A stretch of DNA of 47,213 nucleotides. Source: Candidatus Nanosyncoccus nanoralicus (lineage in GTDB: Bacteria > Patescibacteriota > Saccharimonadia > Saccharimonadales > Saccharimonadaceae). Positions 14,682-24,778 of this stretch are shown in pieces (the first letter of the stretch is position 1; every line of letters starts with the position of its first letter). Made by a program: the position numbers and the translations under genes. Location of the stretch: the NCBI RefSeq assembly GCF_004138405.1, contig NZ_PRLL01000002.1:1-47213 (forward strand), given 5' to 3'. The notes beneath the pieces are model-generated. The model was not told where the DNA came from. It did no database searches and saw only the letters and a list, made by a program, of their open reading frames with translations.

Positions 14682-17375
14682 ATGATGATGAAAGAGAATA
14701 AAAACAATCCAGAGAATCTAGACAATGAAAAAGTGAGTAAGGTTGGCGGTGTGCCAGATGCGACTGACGATAAAGGTGTAGATGAGACTATGGGTAAAAC
14801 CCCAGACTTGAAAGAGAAGAGACTTGAGGCTGACGAGAATGAAGTAGATGAGACTGAAGAAACGGAAGCTGGTGAAACAGAAGAAGATGTTCATGTTGGT
14901 GGTTTAACGGCAAGGCGAGCTGAGGACGGCGTAGAGGAATTGACGGTTGAGAATGTGATGGAAGACTCCTTCCTGCGTTACTCGATGTCAGTAATTATTG
15001 ACCGTGCACTGCCAGATGTGAGGGATGGTTTGAAGCCAGTACATCGTCGTATTCTTTATGCGATGTATAAAAATGGCTGGAAGGCTCCACATGCTACAGT
15101 AAAATCTGCACGTATCGTTGGTGAGGTGATGGGTAAGTACCACCCACACGGTGATTCGTCAATTTATGATGCTATGGTAAACTTGGCGCAGCCATGGAAG
15201 ATGCGTTATACCCTAGTGGAGGGGCAGGGTAACTTTGGTTCGATGGATGGTGATGATCCAGCGGCTTCCCGTTATACAGAGGCACGGATGGATAAGGTGG
15301 GAGCGGAGCTATTGTCTGATATTGAAAAAGAGACGGTTGATTTTCGTGATAACTTCGACGGTACAGAGAAAGAACCAGTAGTACTTCCTGCAGCGCTGCC
15401 AAATATTCTACTTAATGGCCAGATGGGTATTGCGGTCGGTATGGCTACAAATATTCCACCACATAACCTTGGGGAAGTTGTAGACGCTACCGTGTCGTTA
15501 ATCGACAATCCTGATGCAACGCTCGATGATTTATTGAAGCATGTAAAAGGTCCTGATTTTCCAACAGGTGCTGAGGTTTATGGTGGAGCGCCAATGAAGC
15601 AGGCTTATGCAACAGGTAAAGGTTCCGTGACTATCCGGGCGATTGCGGATATTGAAGAGCGTAAAAATGGTCGCTTTAATATTGTAATCACTGAAGTGCC
15701 ATATGGTATGAGTAAGGAATCTTTTATCGAGAAAGTTCGTCAATTAGTATTGGATAAAAAAATGACTCATATTGCTGACGCTAGGGATGAATCGGCACGA
15801 GGTAAGATTCGAGTAGTAGTAGAACTAAAAAAGGATGCTTATCCAAAGAAGATTTTGAATCAGTTATATAAGATGACTGATTTGCAGACGACTTTCCATT
15901 ATAATGTTTTGGCGTTAGTTAATGGTATCCAGCCTCGTATTATGGGATTGAAGGAAATTTTGGCGGAATTTATTAAGCATCGCCAGAAGGTGATTCGTCG
16001 CCGTATGGAGTATGATCTAAGGAAAGCAAAAGAGCGTGCTCACATCCTCGAAGGTTTAAAGATTGCTCTAGATAACATTGACGAAGTGATTAAAACTATT
16101 CGTGAATCTTATGATGATGCGGATAAACGCTTGATGGAACGTTTTGGTTTGTCTGAAATTCAGGCTGCAGCTATTTTGGCAATGCAACTTCGCCGCTTAC
16201 AAGGACTTGAACGAGATAAAATTGAAGCTGAACTCCAAGAATTAATGGCAATGATTGCAAAATATGAAGAAATTCTTGCCGATGAAGCAAAGGTGCTTGC
16301 TGTAGTTAAAGATGAGCTGTTGGCCATGAAAGAGAAGTATGGCGATAAACGTCGCAGTAAGGTGTTTAATCATGAGCTTGGTAAGTTCTCAGAAGAAGAA
16401 CTGATTCCTGAAGAGGAGAGTGTCGTTCTCTTGACAGCAGAGAACTACATTAAACGTGTGTCACAGACCGATTTCCATCGTCAGAACAGGGGTGGAAAAG
16501 GTAAACGAGGTATGACTACGAAAGAAGAAGATGTGATTTCGCAGATTATTACGGCTAATTCACATGATTTCTTGTATTTCTTTACTTCACAGGGACGAAT
16601 CTTCAAAATGAAGGCCTATGAAGTGCCGCAGGCTTCGTTGACTGCGAAGGGGACTGCAGCGGTGAACCTACTTAATATGCATCCAGACGAGAAAATTACG
16701 GAGATTATTAAGCATAGTGATGGAATCGATCCTGAGACGGGCTATCTCTTTATGGCAACCAAAAAAGGTACGATCAAAAAGACTGAAACAAAGAATTATA
16801 TGAACGTACGTTCAAATGGTTTGATTACGATTAAGTTGGATCCAGGAGATGAATTGAAGTGGGTGAAGGCAACAACGGGGAAGAATGATATTATTATTTC
16901 AACTTCAGCCGGTCAAGCAATCCGCTTTAATGAGGAAGATGTAAGGGCGATGGGCCGTTCAGCAATGGGGGTGCGTGGTATTAGGTTGAGGCCAAAAGAT
17001 GAAGTAGTGGGAATGGACGTAGTAACGGATCCAAAGCAGACTCTAATTGCAGTGTCAGCTAACGGTTACGGAAAAGCAACACTAGTTTCTAACTTCCCAA
17101 CGCATAAGCGTGGCGGTGTCGGAATTAAGGTGGCTTCCGTAACGGAGAAGACTGGTCCAATTGTGGCAGTACACACCTTAGATCCAGAAGCTTCAGAAGT
17201 AATTATGATGTCTAGTTTGGGTCAGGCAATTCGTGTAGCAGTTAAAGATATTCCGGTATTAGGTCGCGCAACTCAAGGAGTCAGAATTATGCGACTTGCA
17301 GATGACGATACGGTTGCATCGCTTGGGATTGTCTTGCCAGAAGATAAAGAAGAGGAATCTGAGGAAGAAGAGTAG
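14682..17375 (+). CDS. gyrA: DNA gyrase subunit A with acidic N-terminal extension
   Basis: 897 residues. An acidic extension of about 85 residues (rich in D, E and T) precedes the normal start [20 protein letters not shown]. The quinolone-region motif [17 protein letters not shown] keeps the serine and aspartate associated with sensitivity in other bacteria. The catalytic tyrosine is near residue 198 in AASRYTEAR. The coiled-coil domain follows, then a six-blade C-terminal DNA-wrapping domain with the GyrA box QNRGGKG (canonical QRRGGKG), which distinguishes it from ParC. It ends in a second acidic tail. A good GAAAGGA ribosome-binding site precedes three consecutive ATGs; the first is given. 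A terminator follows. Confidence 0.95.
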   Translation: MMMKENKNNPENLDNEKVSKVGGVPDATDDKGVDETMGKTPDLKEKRLEADENEVDETEETEAGETEEDVHVGGLTARRAEDGVEELTVENVMEDSFLRYSMSVIIDRALPDVRDGLKPVHRRILYAMYKNGWKAPHATVKSARIVGEVMGKYHPHGDSSIYDAMVNLAQPWKMRYTLVEGQGNFGSMDGDDPAASRYTEARMDKVGAELLSDIEKETVDFRDNFDGTEKEPVVLPAALPNILLNGQMGIAVGMATNIPPHNLGEVVDATVSLIDNPDATLDDLLKHVKGPDFPTGAEVYGGAPMKQAYATGKGSVTIRAIADIEERKNGRFNIVITEVPYGMSKESFIEKVRQLVLDKKMTHIADARDESARGKIRVVVELKKDAYPKKILNQLYKMTDLQTTFHYNVLALVNGIQPRIMGLKEILAEFIKHRQKVIRRRMEYDLRKAKERAHILEGLKIALDNIDEVIKTIRESYDDADKRLMERFGLSEIQAAAILAMQLRRLQGLERDKIEAELQELMAMIAKYEEILADEAKVLAVVKDELLAMKEKYGDKRRSKVFNHELGKFSEEELIPEEESVVLLTAENYIKRVSQTDFHRQNRGGKGKRGMTTKEEDVISQIITANSHDFLYFFTSQGRIFKMKAYEVPQASLTAKGTAAVNLLNMHPDEKITEIIKHSDGIDPETGYLFMATKKGTIKKTETKNYMNVRSNGLITIKLDPGDELKWVKATTGKNDIIISTSAGQAIRFNEEDVRAMGRSAMGVRGIRLRPKDEVVGMDVVTDPKQTLIAVSANGYGKATLVSNFPTHKRGGVGIKVASVTEKTGPIVAVHTLDPEASEVIMMSSLGQAIRVAVKDIPVLGRATQGVRIMRLADDDTVASLGIVLPEDKEEESEEEE

Positions 17376-17399
17376 AAATATTAATCTCTAAATATTTAA

Positions 17400-17428
17400 A
17401 AAATACTCCGGAAACGGGGTATTTTTTA
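17400..17428 (+). terminator. gyrA terminator
   Basis: AAATACTCCG, GAAA loop, CGGGGTATTTTTT: strong stem with a stable tetraloop and T run. Confidence 0.9.
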
Positions 17429-17465
17429 TGTAATTCATTGGAGGTATTGGCGTGAAAAAAGTATA

Positions 17466-17502
17466 GATATCTTGCTTATGCATTAAAATATCTTGCTTAT
17501 GA
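17466..17502. repeat. direct repeat pair ATATCTTGCTTATG upstream of the surface-protein gene
   Basis: Copies at 17466-17480 and 17487-17502, 21 bases apart start to start, matching the pair at 6435-6468. They end 20 bases before the presumed -35 box at 17523. Confidence 0.6.
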
Positions 17503-17522
17503 CAAAGTGAAAAAATGAAGAT

Positions 17523-17551
17523 TTTACCCCTGTAAAATAAAAAAATAAAAT
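17523..17551 (+). promoter_or_regulatory. probable promoter of the surface-protein gene
   Basis: TTTACC (17523-17528), 17-base spacer, TAAAAT (17546-17551). Predicted start near 17558, giving a leader of about 65 bases. Confidence 0.5.
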
Positions 17552-17622
17552 GGTAATGTTTGCGTATTTTGAGGACTCCGTGTTAAGGTGTGGGCAAAAG
17601 AAATCTAAGTGAGGTAAAGAAA

Positions 17623-19173
17623 ATGAATGAACACATCAGAAATACCAAAAAAGGCGCCACGGCGACAGCTGGTGTAATAAGGAGAAATTATATTGGTGCG
17701 GGGCTATTAACGGTGGCGACAAGCGCGGTAATGGCAATGAATTTTAGTGTACCGACAATGGCGACGAATAAAATGCTGTCAATGAATGCAAATGTGCCAA
17801 ATCAAGAACATCCAAATGTGCCAGAAGGAAATTGGGAGATTGAACCTCTAAAATCATTACCACCAAAATACGACGGACATATTCACTTGCCAGTGCCTTT
17901 TGTAGACGGGAAACTTGCGGTAAGTCTTGATCGAATTGATAGAACAAATAGCCAGATTGAGTTTTCAATTAGTAAGAAATGGCTAGGCCAGCATAAGATT
18001 AAGAGAATTGGATTTGCATCGGTTAGATGGTATGGCTTTGCAATTGATAATGCTGGTTTATATGAGGCGAATAAATTTGATGACGAATGGACGACAAAAT
18101 TATTAGCCAGTAAATTCGATTATGAAGAGATTAAAGATCGTCATGATACAGGCGAACGTTACTTTTGGATTAAACCAACCTTCGATCTATTTTATGAATG
18201 GTCAAATGATGTTGTGTTTATGGTGCAGTTAGATGATGGTCAATATTACAATGGTCGTGTTCTCTTTAAAGATGACTGCATGGGGGAATGGTACCCTGGA
18301 AAAGACTGTAGAGTTAAAAGTTTTGATACGACAAAGACATCGTGGAATGTGAGATATGCAGTGCATGATGCTCCAAGGAAATATCAAGAAGGGATGAAGT
18401 TAAAAGCAGAGGATGGCTATCTGAATAGTGATGCGGTCACTGAAAAGAAGGAAAATGAAACACGTCCAGAAGAGCCAAAAAAGCCTGATACTCCAAAGAA
18501 CCCTAATGGGAAGAAGGAGCCTGAGGGGTCAAAGAAACCTGATACTCCAAAAGTTCCTGACGAGAAGAAAATATCTGAGGAATCAAAGAAGCCTGAAAAA
18601 CAAGATGAAACTACAAAAAAGGAAAATTCAGGAGATTCAAAAGAATCTGAGAAAACGGATAAAAAGACAGAAGGGGAGCCTAAAAATAAGGCCGGTGAAT
18701 TAGCTGAGAAGAAAAAAGAGGAAGGGGGAGCTAAGAATAAGGAAGAAATAAATAAAGAAGATAAAGTAAATGAGCATCATGATGTGGTGGTAGAAAAACC
18801 ACAAACTAATCTTGGGGAAGTAAAAAATACAGATTACATAAAAGATAGAAAGAGAAACAATGTGTCGGTGTTAGCTGCGGAGAAGAACACTGAAGATGGA
18901 AATAATTCTGATACAGAAAATGATACGAAAACTGAGATAGAGGTAGAAAACGAGGCGGGCACTATATCTCAGGATGATAAGGATCAGAGTAAAGAATTAG
19001 GTAATAATAATGATAACAGCCTGAATGAGGTACCAAAATTAGGTGAAATTAAAAAGGAAAATACTGGAATCTCATTATGGTGGGCTTGGTTTATCGGAGG
19101 CACAGTCTTAGGTGCCATACTTCATAAGATCTTCTTCTCAATTCGTTCAAAAAAGAAATCTATTTCAAACTAG
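17623..19173 (+). CDS. secreted, C-terminally membrane-anchored surface protein with Lys/Pro/Glu stalk
   Basis: 516 residues from the ATG at 17623, placed 8 bases after a GAGG and preferred over the in-frame GTG at 17590. A basic N-terminus leads into a hydrophobic segment (about 22-42, YIGAGLLTVATSAVMAM) like a signal peptide. Residues about 65-265 form a folded region of unknown family, rich in aromatic and acidic residues, with two cysteines (CMGEWYPGKDC). From about 285 to 475 runs a low-complexity stalk with repeats of SKKPDTPK and KKPE. It ends with one membrane span (WWAWFIGGTVLGAIL) and a basic tail. No LPXTG is visible. The plan matches Gram-positive surface adhesins or stalk proteins, making it a candidate for host contact. 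Confidence 0.75.
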   Translation: MNEHIRNTKKGATATAGVIRRNYIGAGLLTVATSAVMAMNFSVPTMATNKMLSMNANVPNQEHPNVPEGNWEIEPLKSLPPKYDGHIHLPVPFVDGKLAVSLDRIDRTNSQIEFSISKKWLGQHKIKRIGFASVRWYGFAIDNAGLYEANKFDDEWTTKLLASKFDYEEIKDRHDTGERYFWIKPTFDLFYEWSNDVVFMVQLDDGQYYNGRVLFKDDCMGEWYPGKDCRVKSFDTTKTSWNVRYAVHDAPRKYQEGMKLKAEDGYLNSDAVTEKKENETRPEEPKKPDTPKNPNGKKEPEGSKKPDTPKVPDEKKISEESKKPEKQDETTKKENSGDSKESEKTDKKTEGEPKNKAGELAEKKKEEGGAKNKEEINKEDKVNEHHDVVVEKPQTNLGEVKNTDYIKDRKRNNVSVLAAEKNTEDGNNSDTENDTKTEIEVENEAGTISQDDKDQSKELGNNNDNSLNEVPKLGEIKKENTGISLWWAWFIGGTVLGAILHKIFFSIRSKKKSISN

Positions 19174-19303
19174 AACGATAGCCGGCGATAGCTCTCTCTT
19201 CATAGCAAAAATCTCTCAACATATCGTCGGTGAATTGAGAAGAAGTGCACCTTAAAAGATTCTATATCCTGCTATAGGTATTACACCTATAATCTTTATA
19301 GAG

Positions 19304-19338
19304 AATTATAGCCGTCAGTGATGATGGCTATAATTTTG
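19304..19338 (+). terminator. terminator of the surface-protein gene
   Basis: A 14-bp stem AATTATAGCCGTCA / TGATGGCTATAATT followed by TT, about 130 bases after the stop. The G-U pair fits plus-strand RNA. An additional hairpin TATAGG/CCTATA lies near 19273-19291. Confidence 0.75.
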
Positions 19339-19370
19339 GTTCAGAAGAAAATATGTGATAGAATAGGCTT

Positions 19371-19823
19371 ATGGAAAGCCTTTATGTTTTTTTGGCATTT
19401 ATCTTAGGTTGGTTTGTTGCTCAGATTTTGAAGTTAATTTTCTTTATTATTAAGAAGCGGGGCAGAACAACATTTCAGGATGTTATATATTATATGGTGA
19501 AATCTGGGGGTATGCCGTCTGGACATACAGCAAGTTTTACAGCAGTGACGATGACGATAGGTTATGTTAGTGGTTTTACTTCGACAATTTTTGCGCTTGC
19601 AGTATGTAATACCTTGATTATTATATATGATGCAATCAATGTAAGACATTCGGTTGGAGAACATGGGGAAGTGTTGAATAAATTAATTGCGGACAAGAAT
19701 AAAGCAGAGGGAAGTAAAATTAAGAAGCTTCGTGTGGTTGAGGGGCATACGATGGCAGAGGCTGCGGTGGGATTTATATTGGGAATTTCAATTGCAACGA
19801 TGATTAAAATCTTCTGTTTATAG
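19371..19823 (+). CDS. DUF212 (divergent PAP2, YuiD-like) membrane protein
   Basis: 150 residues, normal for the family. Motifs: SGGMPSGHTASFTAVT (the PSGHT of the PAP2 phosphatase site), YDAINVRHSVGEHGEVLN and VVEGHTMAEAAVGFILGI. Three or four hydrophobic segments place it in the membrane. Relatives resemble acid phosphatase/vanadium haloperoxidase enzymes and may act on lipid phosphates; the substrate is unknown. The extended -10 (TGA then TAGAAT, 19359-19364) ends 6 bases before the ATG, so a leaderless mRNA is predicted. It lies between the surface-protein gene and the 16S promoter. Confidence 0.88.
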   Translation: MESLYVFLAFILGWFVAQILKLIFFIIKKRGRTTFQDVIYYMVKSGGMPSGHTASFTAVTMTIGYVSGFTSTIFALAVCNTLIIIYDAINVRHSVGEHGEVLNKLIADKNKAEGSKIKKLRVVEGHTMAEAAVGFILGISIATMIKIFCL

Positions 19824-19894
19824 GCTAAAATGAGGGCTTTAAAGGTAAAAAGAAAGAAAAGTTAAAAAAATATAAAAAAAGTCCGAGAAATGTA

Positions 19895-19923
19895 TTGACA
19901 GTTTGGTTTAAGTAATCTATTAT
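19895..19923 (+). promoter_or_regulatory. 16S rRNA promoter
   Basis: TTGACA (19895-19900), 17-base spacer, TATTAT (19918-19923). Predicted start near 19930, about 185 bases before mature 16S. No other gene lies between 19824 and 20114. Confidence 0.85.
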
Positions 19924-19982
19924 TAGAGCATACAAATGCTGCGAGATAGATAAGATAACTCTGTGCTTTTGGAAAATGAAAT

Positions 19983-20004
19983 TTAACAATTCAGTTGTGC
20001 AATT
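19983..20004 (+). promoter_or_regulatory. 5' half of the pre-16S processing stem
   Basis: A 22-base segment complementary to 21779-21800 with one G-U pair and no mismatch. The two flank 16S rRNA and can form the long duplex normally cut by RNase III. Confidence 0.85.
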
Positions 20005-20114
20005 TGAAATGGTAAATATGTGTGATTTTTATAATCATACGAAATCCATTTCTTTCATCGTCAGTTTTATTTTTATTTGAGTTTTCAAATTTAATATTCA
20101 AGGTCTTTTGACCT

Positions 20115-21643
<1,529 letters not shown>

Positions 21644-21778
21644 AGAGAAGGATTTGATGAGCATTAAGTAGTAATATTTAATGTATCTAGGTCGGTCGTA
21701 ATTGTGTTAATTAAGCTTAGAACACAATATAGCTTACGTAAGTAAGATACGATTTACAGCTTACTGTTACTTTCGATG

Positions 21779-21800
21779 AATTGCACAACTGAGTTGTTAA
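21779..21800 (+). promoter_or_regulatory. 3' half of the pre-16S processing stem
   Basis: Pairs with 19983-20004 over 22 positions. It lies just before the transcription terminator, so the precursor is closed by its own ends. Confidence 0.85.
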
Positions 21801-21803
21801 GGA

Positions 21804-21828
21804 GAACCTCCGTAAGGGGGGTTTTTTG
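21804..21828 (+). terminator. 16S transcription unit terminator
   Basis: GAACCTCC, GTAA loop, GGGGGG and a run of six T. It shows that the rRNA transcript stops here without 23S or 5S. Confidence 0.85.
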
Positions 21829-21855
21829 ATTTTCTGTGTATGATATACTGTTTGT

Positions 21856-22536
21856 ATGATAGAGAAAAAGCTGCTAGAGCTAGAAGATTTTTTATTAGAG
21901 TTTTATGGGGAAGAAAATATAGAGCTAGTTATTTCAGAGGCGGCTAGTATTCTTGGGGTTTTGATTGGAATTAAGCCTGCTGCATTACTTGTAAACGATG
22001 TGATGGAAGACGGTCGGATGCTACTTGATGGCGGCACTCTAAAAAATATTTTAGAAGAGCTTGGAATAAAAATAACTATTGGCAATGTCAGTAAGTTTGC
22101 TGTTCATAAAAATAATAAAAGGATGGCAGACTCTTTGTATGAGGGGGATGAATTTATTTATATTTCGATCGATGATAGTTTATGCGATCAATTAAAGAAA
22201 AACTACTTAGTGGTGACTGATTTAACTGAAGACGGGGTAGTGGCTGAAAAAGATAGAAACGAGTGGAATGAGGCAAATCTTCGTGTGGGAAAATTGCTTG
22301 GATATCCGGAGACGGCGGTTCTAGAATATATTAAGACGTCTGGAGATGTATCTTATATGAAAAGTGAAAAGCGTCGGAAAAGGATGGCGCGTAATCGCTA
22401 CTATGCACATAGCGAGAAGTTTGAGGATGATGAATTCAGAAAATATGACCTACCGCTTAATCAAGCTATTTTGAAGTATCTGCCAAGAATTGCAAAGAGT
22501 ATGCAAGCGGACTTAAAAAAGAGATGGTTGGACTAA
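21856..22536 (+). CDS. hypothetical protein downstream of 16S
   Basis: 226 residues, no family recognised. The N-terminus is helical and acidic (ELEDFLLEFYGEENIELVI), the middle alternates strands and helices (DEFIYISIDDSL, KNYLVVTDLTEDG), and a basic helix (SEKRRKRMARNRYYA) near 172-186 could touch nucleic acid. There is no signal peptide or membrane span, so it is probably cytoplasmic. An extended -10 (TGA then TATACT, 21844-21849) ends 6 bases before the ATG, predicting a leaderless mRNA separate from the rRNA unit. About 55 bases separate it from the antiporter gene, which has its own -10 element. Confidence 0.65.
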   Translation: MIEKKLLELEDFLLEFYGEENIELVISEAASILGVLIGIKPAALLVNDVMEDGRMLLDGGTLKNILEELGIKITIGNVSKFAVHKNNKRMADSLYEGDEFIYISIDDSLCDQLKKNYLVVTDLTEDGVVAEKDRNEWNEANLRVGKLLGYPETAVLEYIKTSGDVSYMKSEKRRKRMARNRYYAHSEKFEDDEFRKYDLPLNQAILKYLPRIAKSMQADLKKRWLD

Positions 22537-22590
22537 TCTAATTTTCTTGTGGTAAAATAGTAAGAGTTTAAAGGGAGAATAAAAAATAAA

Positions 22591-23562
22591 ATGGGTCTTT
22601 TGATCAACCTGGCATTGCTGCTTATAGGCTTTGTCTTTCTAATTAAAGGGGCGGATATTTTTGTGGATGGGGCTAGTGATACGGCTAGAAAATTTCGTGT
22701 ACCAAAGATGCTGATTGGATTAACGATTGTTTCTTTCGGAACGAGTGCGCCGGAGTTTGCAGTGAGTATCCAATCTATTTTATCGGGGAAGGGTGATATT
22801 CTTTTGGGGAATGTAGTAGGTAGTAATATACTTAATATCTTATTAATTCTAGGAATATCCTCTTTGGTAGGAACCTTGAGAGTAAATACGGCAACCGTAA
22901 AGAAGGAGATTCCAGTACTAGTCTTAATTACGTTAGCATTTGCAGCGCTTCTATCAGATAAAATCTTTGGCTTAGCTGAGAATGTATTTACACGTCAAGA
23001 TGGTATTGTATTGTTGTTATTCTTCTGTATTTTTATCTACTATTTGATTGGGATGGCTCGTAAAAAAGATACTAATGAAGAAGAGAATAAGGACGAAAAG
23101 CCAGTTAAGTTGGTGAAGGCACTCTTGATGATCGTAATTGGGCTTTTTGGTATTGTTCTTGGTAGTGATTTTGTAGTTAAAGGGGCTTCGGAAATTGCGG
23201 CAACATTTGGCGTGAGTCAAAGGATTATTTCACTCACTATTGTGGCACTTGGCACCTCGCTGCCTGAGCTAGTAACTTCAGTAATTGCTACAAAGAAAGG
23301 TGAGTATGATATTGCAATCGGTAATATTGTCGGATCAAATATCTTCAATATTGGTATTGTAGCGGGCCTTCCGGTGGCAATTTTTGGTGGAGTAGGGGGT
23401 GGTGCATTCTCATATATTGATATTATTGCCTTAATCATATCAGCCGTAGTATTATTCTTCTTTGCTAGACATGGTGGAAGAATTGGATACAAGAAGGGAA
23501 TTATCTTTTTACTAATGTTTGCAGCATATTATGGATATGTGATGATGGGGAGTTTTGCATAG
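22591..23562 (+). CDS. calcium/sodium antiporter (CaCA family, YrbG-like)
   Basis: 323 residues with two homologous halves. Each has an alpha-repeat: GLTIVSFGTSAPEFAVS with GNVVGSNILNILLILG in the first, and SLTIVALGTSLPELVTS with GNIVGSNIFNIGIVAG in the second. The conserved acidic residues (E in PEF and PEL) bind the cation. About ten membrane spans with a charged cytoplasmic loop (RKKDTNEEENKDEK) between the halves. Such proteins export Ca2+ in exchange for Na+ or H+. A TAAAAT box with TGG extension lies before it at about 22553-22558, and AAAGGGAG serves as ribosome-binding site. The methylase gene follows after 3 bases. Confidence 0.93.
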   Translation: MGLLINLALLLIGFVFLIKGADIFVDGASDTARKFRVPKMLIGLTIVSFGTSAPEFAVSIQSILSGKGDILLGNVVGSNILNILLILGISSLVGTLRVNTATVKKEIPVLVLITLAFAALLSDKIFGLAENVFTRQDGIVLLLFFCIFIYYLIGMARKKDTNEEENKDEKPVKLVKALLMIVIGLFGIVLGSDFVVKGASEIAATFGVSQRIISLTIVALGTSLPELVTSVIATKKGEYDIAIGNIVGSNIFNIGIVAGLPVAIFGGVGGGAFSYIDIIALIISAVVLFFFARHGGRIGYKKGIIFLLMFAAYYGYVMMGSFA

Positions 23563-23565
23563 GAA

Positions 23566-24117
23566 ATGGAAGATTTTGAGCTTGATCCGACGCTTGATAC
23601 TCGAAACCTAAGAGATGAATTTAAGGGGTTGTCTAATGAGGCGGTGAAAAACAATTTAGACGAGAAACGGGTGAGCTTAGAAATTGCGATTGAGAATGTG
23701 GACCATGATTTTAATGTAGGGACAATTGTTCGATCGGCGAATAACTTTAATGTTCAGGCTGTACACATTATTGGAAAGAAGAAATATAATAGGCGCGGTG
23801 CAATGTGTACAGACAAGTATTTGACGATTAAATACTGGTCGGAAGTGAAAGACTTCATGGATGATCAGAGGAGGCGACACAGAGATGTGGTGGCAATTGA
23901 GAATAATACTGAACGCGCTAAGCCTATACATGATAAAAAATTTGTTCAAGAAACTACTTTAGTTTTTGGAAGTGAAGGGAATGGCATTAGTAGTGAATTA
24001 TTAGAAAAAGCTGATGATGTTCGTTATATAGAATCGCTGGGATCAACAAGATCTTTGAATGTGGGGGTAGCGGCTGGGGTAGCTATGTATGAGTGGGTTA
24101 GGCAGCAGGTTCTATAA
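23566..24117 (+). CDS. SpoU/TrmH-family RNA 2'-O-methyltransferase
   Basis: 183 residues. SPOUT-class motifs: motif 1 IENVDHDFNVGTIVRSANNF, motif 2 LVFGSEGNGISSELLEKAD and motif 3 YIESLGSTRSLNVGVAAGVAMYEW, which form the knotted SAM site. It transfers a methyl group to ribose 2'-OH in tRNA or rRNA. The exact target (TrmH G18, RlmB or other) cannot be told from sequence alone. It has no N-terminal RNA-binding extension of the RlmB type. The start is 3 bases after the antiporter stop, so the genes are probably co-transcribed and end at a hairpin near 24123-24150. Confidence 0.88.
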   Translation: MEDFELDPTLDTRNLRDEFKGLSNEAVKNNLDEKRVSLEIAIENVDHDFNVGTIVRSANNFNVQAVHIIGKKKYNRRGAMCTDKYLTIKYWSEVKDFMDDQRRRHRDVVAIENNTERAKPIHDKKFVQETTLVFGSEGNGISSELLEKADDVRYIESLGSTRSLNVGVAAGVAMYEWVRQQVL

Positions 24118-24122
24118 AATAA

Positions 24123-24150
24123 AATACTCGTCGATTTGATGAGTATCTTA
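24123..24150 (+). terminator. probable terminator after the SpoU methylase
   Basis: ATACTCGTC pairs with GATGAGTAT around a short loop, followed by a weak T-rich tail. Confidence 0.6.
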
Positions 24151-24168
24151 TTTGTTGGTAAGGATTAG

Positions 24169-24402
24169 TTACCTTTTGAATAAAAGACTAACGAGGATGG
24201 TAAGGAAGAAGGTGTGTAGGTTTGCGGTGACAGCAAGGCCTAATCCAACGCCAATAAGGCCCCAAAACTTTACACGATCATAAGAAGAGACACCACTAAG
24301 CATATTGTCGGAAATAACTTGATATTTAGCGACGACAAGACCGCTGAGAGTGGTAATTATGAGGCCGATGAGCATCCAACCAAAACTAAAATTCCATTGC
24401 AT
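24169..24402 (-). CDS. small two-span membrane protein, unknown
   Basis: 77 residues with two hydrophobic segments (about 8-28, FGWMLIGLIITTLSGLVVA, and about 47-72, FWGLIGVGLGLAVTANLHTF onwards) around a short polar loop. It is a predicted membrane hairpin. An upstream in-frame start at 24420 is rejected because TATAAT (24414-24409, with TGT extension) overlaps that frame and ends exactly 6 bases before the ATG at 24402, so a leaderless mRNA is predicted. It is convergent with the SpoU gene. No family recognised. Confidence 0.6.
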   Translation of the reverse strand: MQWNFSFGWMLIGLIITTLSGLVVAKYQVISDNMLSGVSSYDRVKFWGLIGVGLGLAVTANLHTFFLTILVSLLFKR

Positions 24403-24444
24403 GGGTAAATTATAACACAATGTAAAACTAATCTAGGTTTGATA

Positions 24445-24473
24445 TTGATTTTTCTGAATAGATAGGGTAGAAT
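24445..24473 (+). promoter_or_regulatory. tRNA-Ile promoter
   Basis: TTGATT (24445-24450), 17-base spacer, TAGAAT (24468-24473). Predicted start a few bases before the tRNA. Confidence 0.75.
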
Positions 24474-24484
24474 GGAGAGGTATT

Positions 24485-24561
24485 GGGGATATAGCTCAGC
24501 TGGTTAGAGCGCGTCACTGATAATGACGAGGTCTGTGGTTCAAGTCCACATATCCCCACCA
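24485..24561 (+). tRNA. tRNA-Ile (GAT anticodon)
   Basis: Full cloverleaf: acceptor GGGGATA / TATCCCC, D-arm GCTC...GAGC, anticodon stem CGTCA / TGACG with loop CTGATAA, T-arm TGTGG / CCACA with the canonical loop TTCAAGT, discriminator A and encoded CCA. Read by isoleucyl-tRNA synthetase, whose gene begins at the right edge of the window. Stand-alone gene with its own promoter and terminator, not inside the rRNA unit where many bacteria keep it. Confidence 0.97.
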
Positions 24562-24568
24562 CAGCAAT

Positions 24569-24590
24569 GGATCGCGAGAGCGATTTTTTT
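24569..24590 (+). terminator. tRNA-Ile terminator
   Basis: ATCGC, GAGA loop, GCGAT and T run. Confidence 0.85.
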
Positions 24591-24690
24591 GTTGCTTTAA
24601 TTTTTAGACGTAGAACAGATGACTGTTTTTTATACATTGAGAGAGTATATTGAAACTAATTTATAGATAGTAAAAGAGGGGAAGAAAGCA

Positions 24691-24714
24691 TAAAAAAAGA
24701 CCGAAACGGTCTAA
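24691..24714 (-). terminator. terminator of the tRNA-Ala/minihelix unit
   Basis: Minus strand GACCG, TTT loop, CGGTC and seven T, directly after the CCA-ended hairpin. Confidence 0.8.
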
Positions 24715-24719
24715 TTTTT

Positions 24720-24755
24720 TGGTGGAGTATTTAGCGGGGGGACGCTAAATACCCC
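24720..24755 (-). ncRNA. CCA-ended tRNA-Ala-like minihelix (36 nt)
   Basis: On the minus strand GGGGTATTTAGCG (24755-24743) pairs with CGCTAAATACTCC (24736-24724) over 13 bp around a 6-nt loop (T and five C), followed by ACCA (24723-24720). The only non-Watson-Crick pair is G3 with U at the position equivalent to 70, the main alanine identity element. The six outer pairs and ACCA match the adjacent tRNA-Ala. Length is close to an acceptor-T minihelix (12 bp plus loop). It lies between tRNA-Ala and the terminator, so it should be in the same transcript. Alanylation by AlaRS and processing by RNase P are inferences from known minihelix substrates. Confidence 0.6.
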
Positions 24756-24778
24756 ATGGCTGATTATTAATCAGGAAA

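Noticed and set aside
19124..19173. Sortase anchoring (LPXTG) of the surface protein
   Set aside because: No LPXTG-like motif precedes the C-terminal membrane span; a simple transmembrane anchor is better supported.
21719..21732. NrdR-box-like ACACAATATAG
   Set aside because: Only one half matches the palindromic consensus, and it lies inside the 16S precursor spacer.
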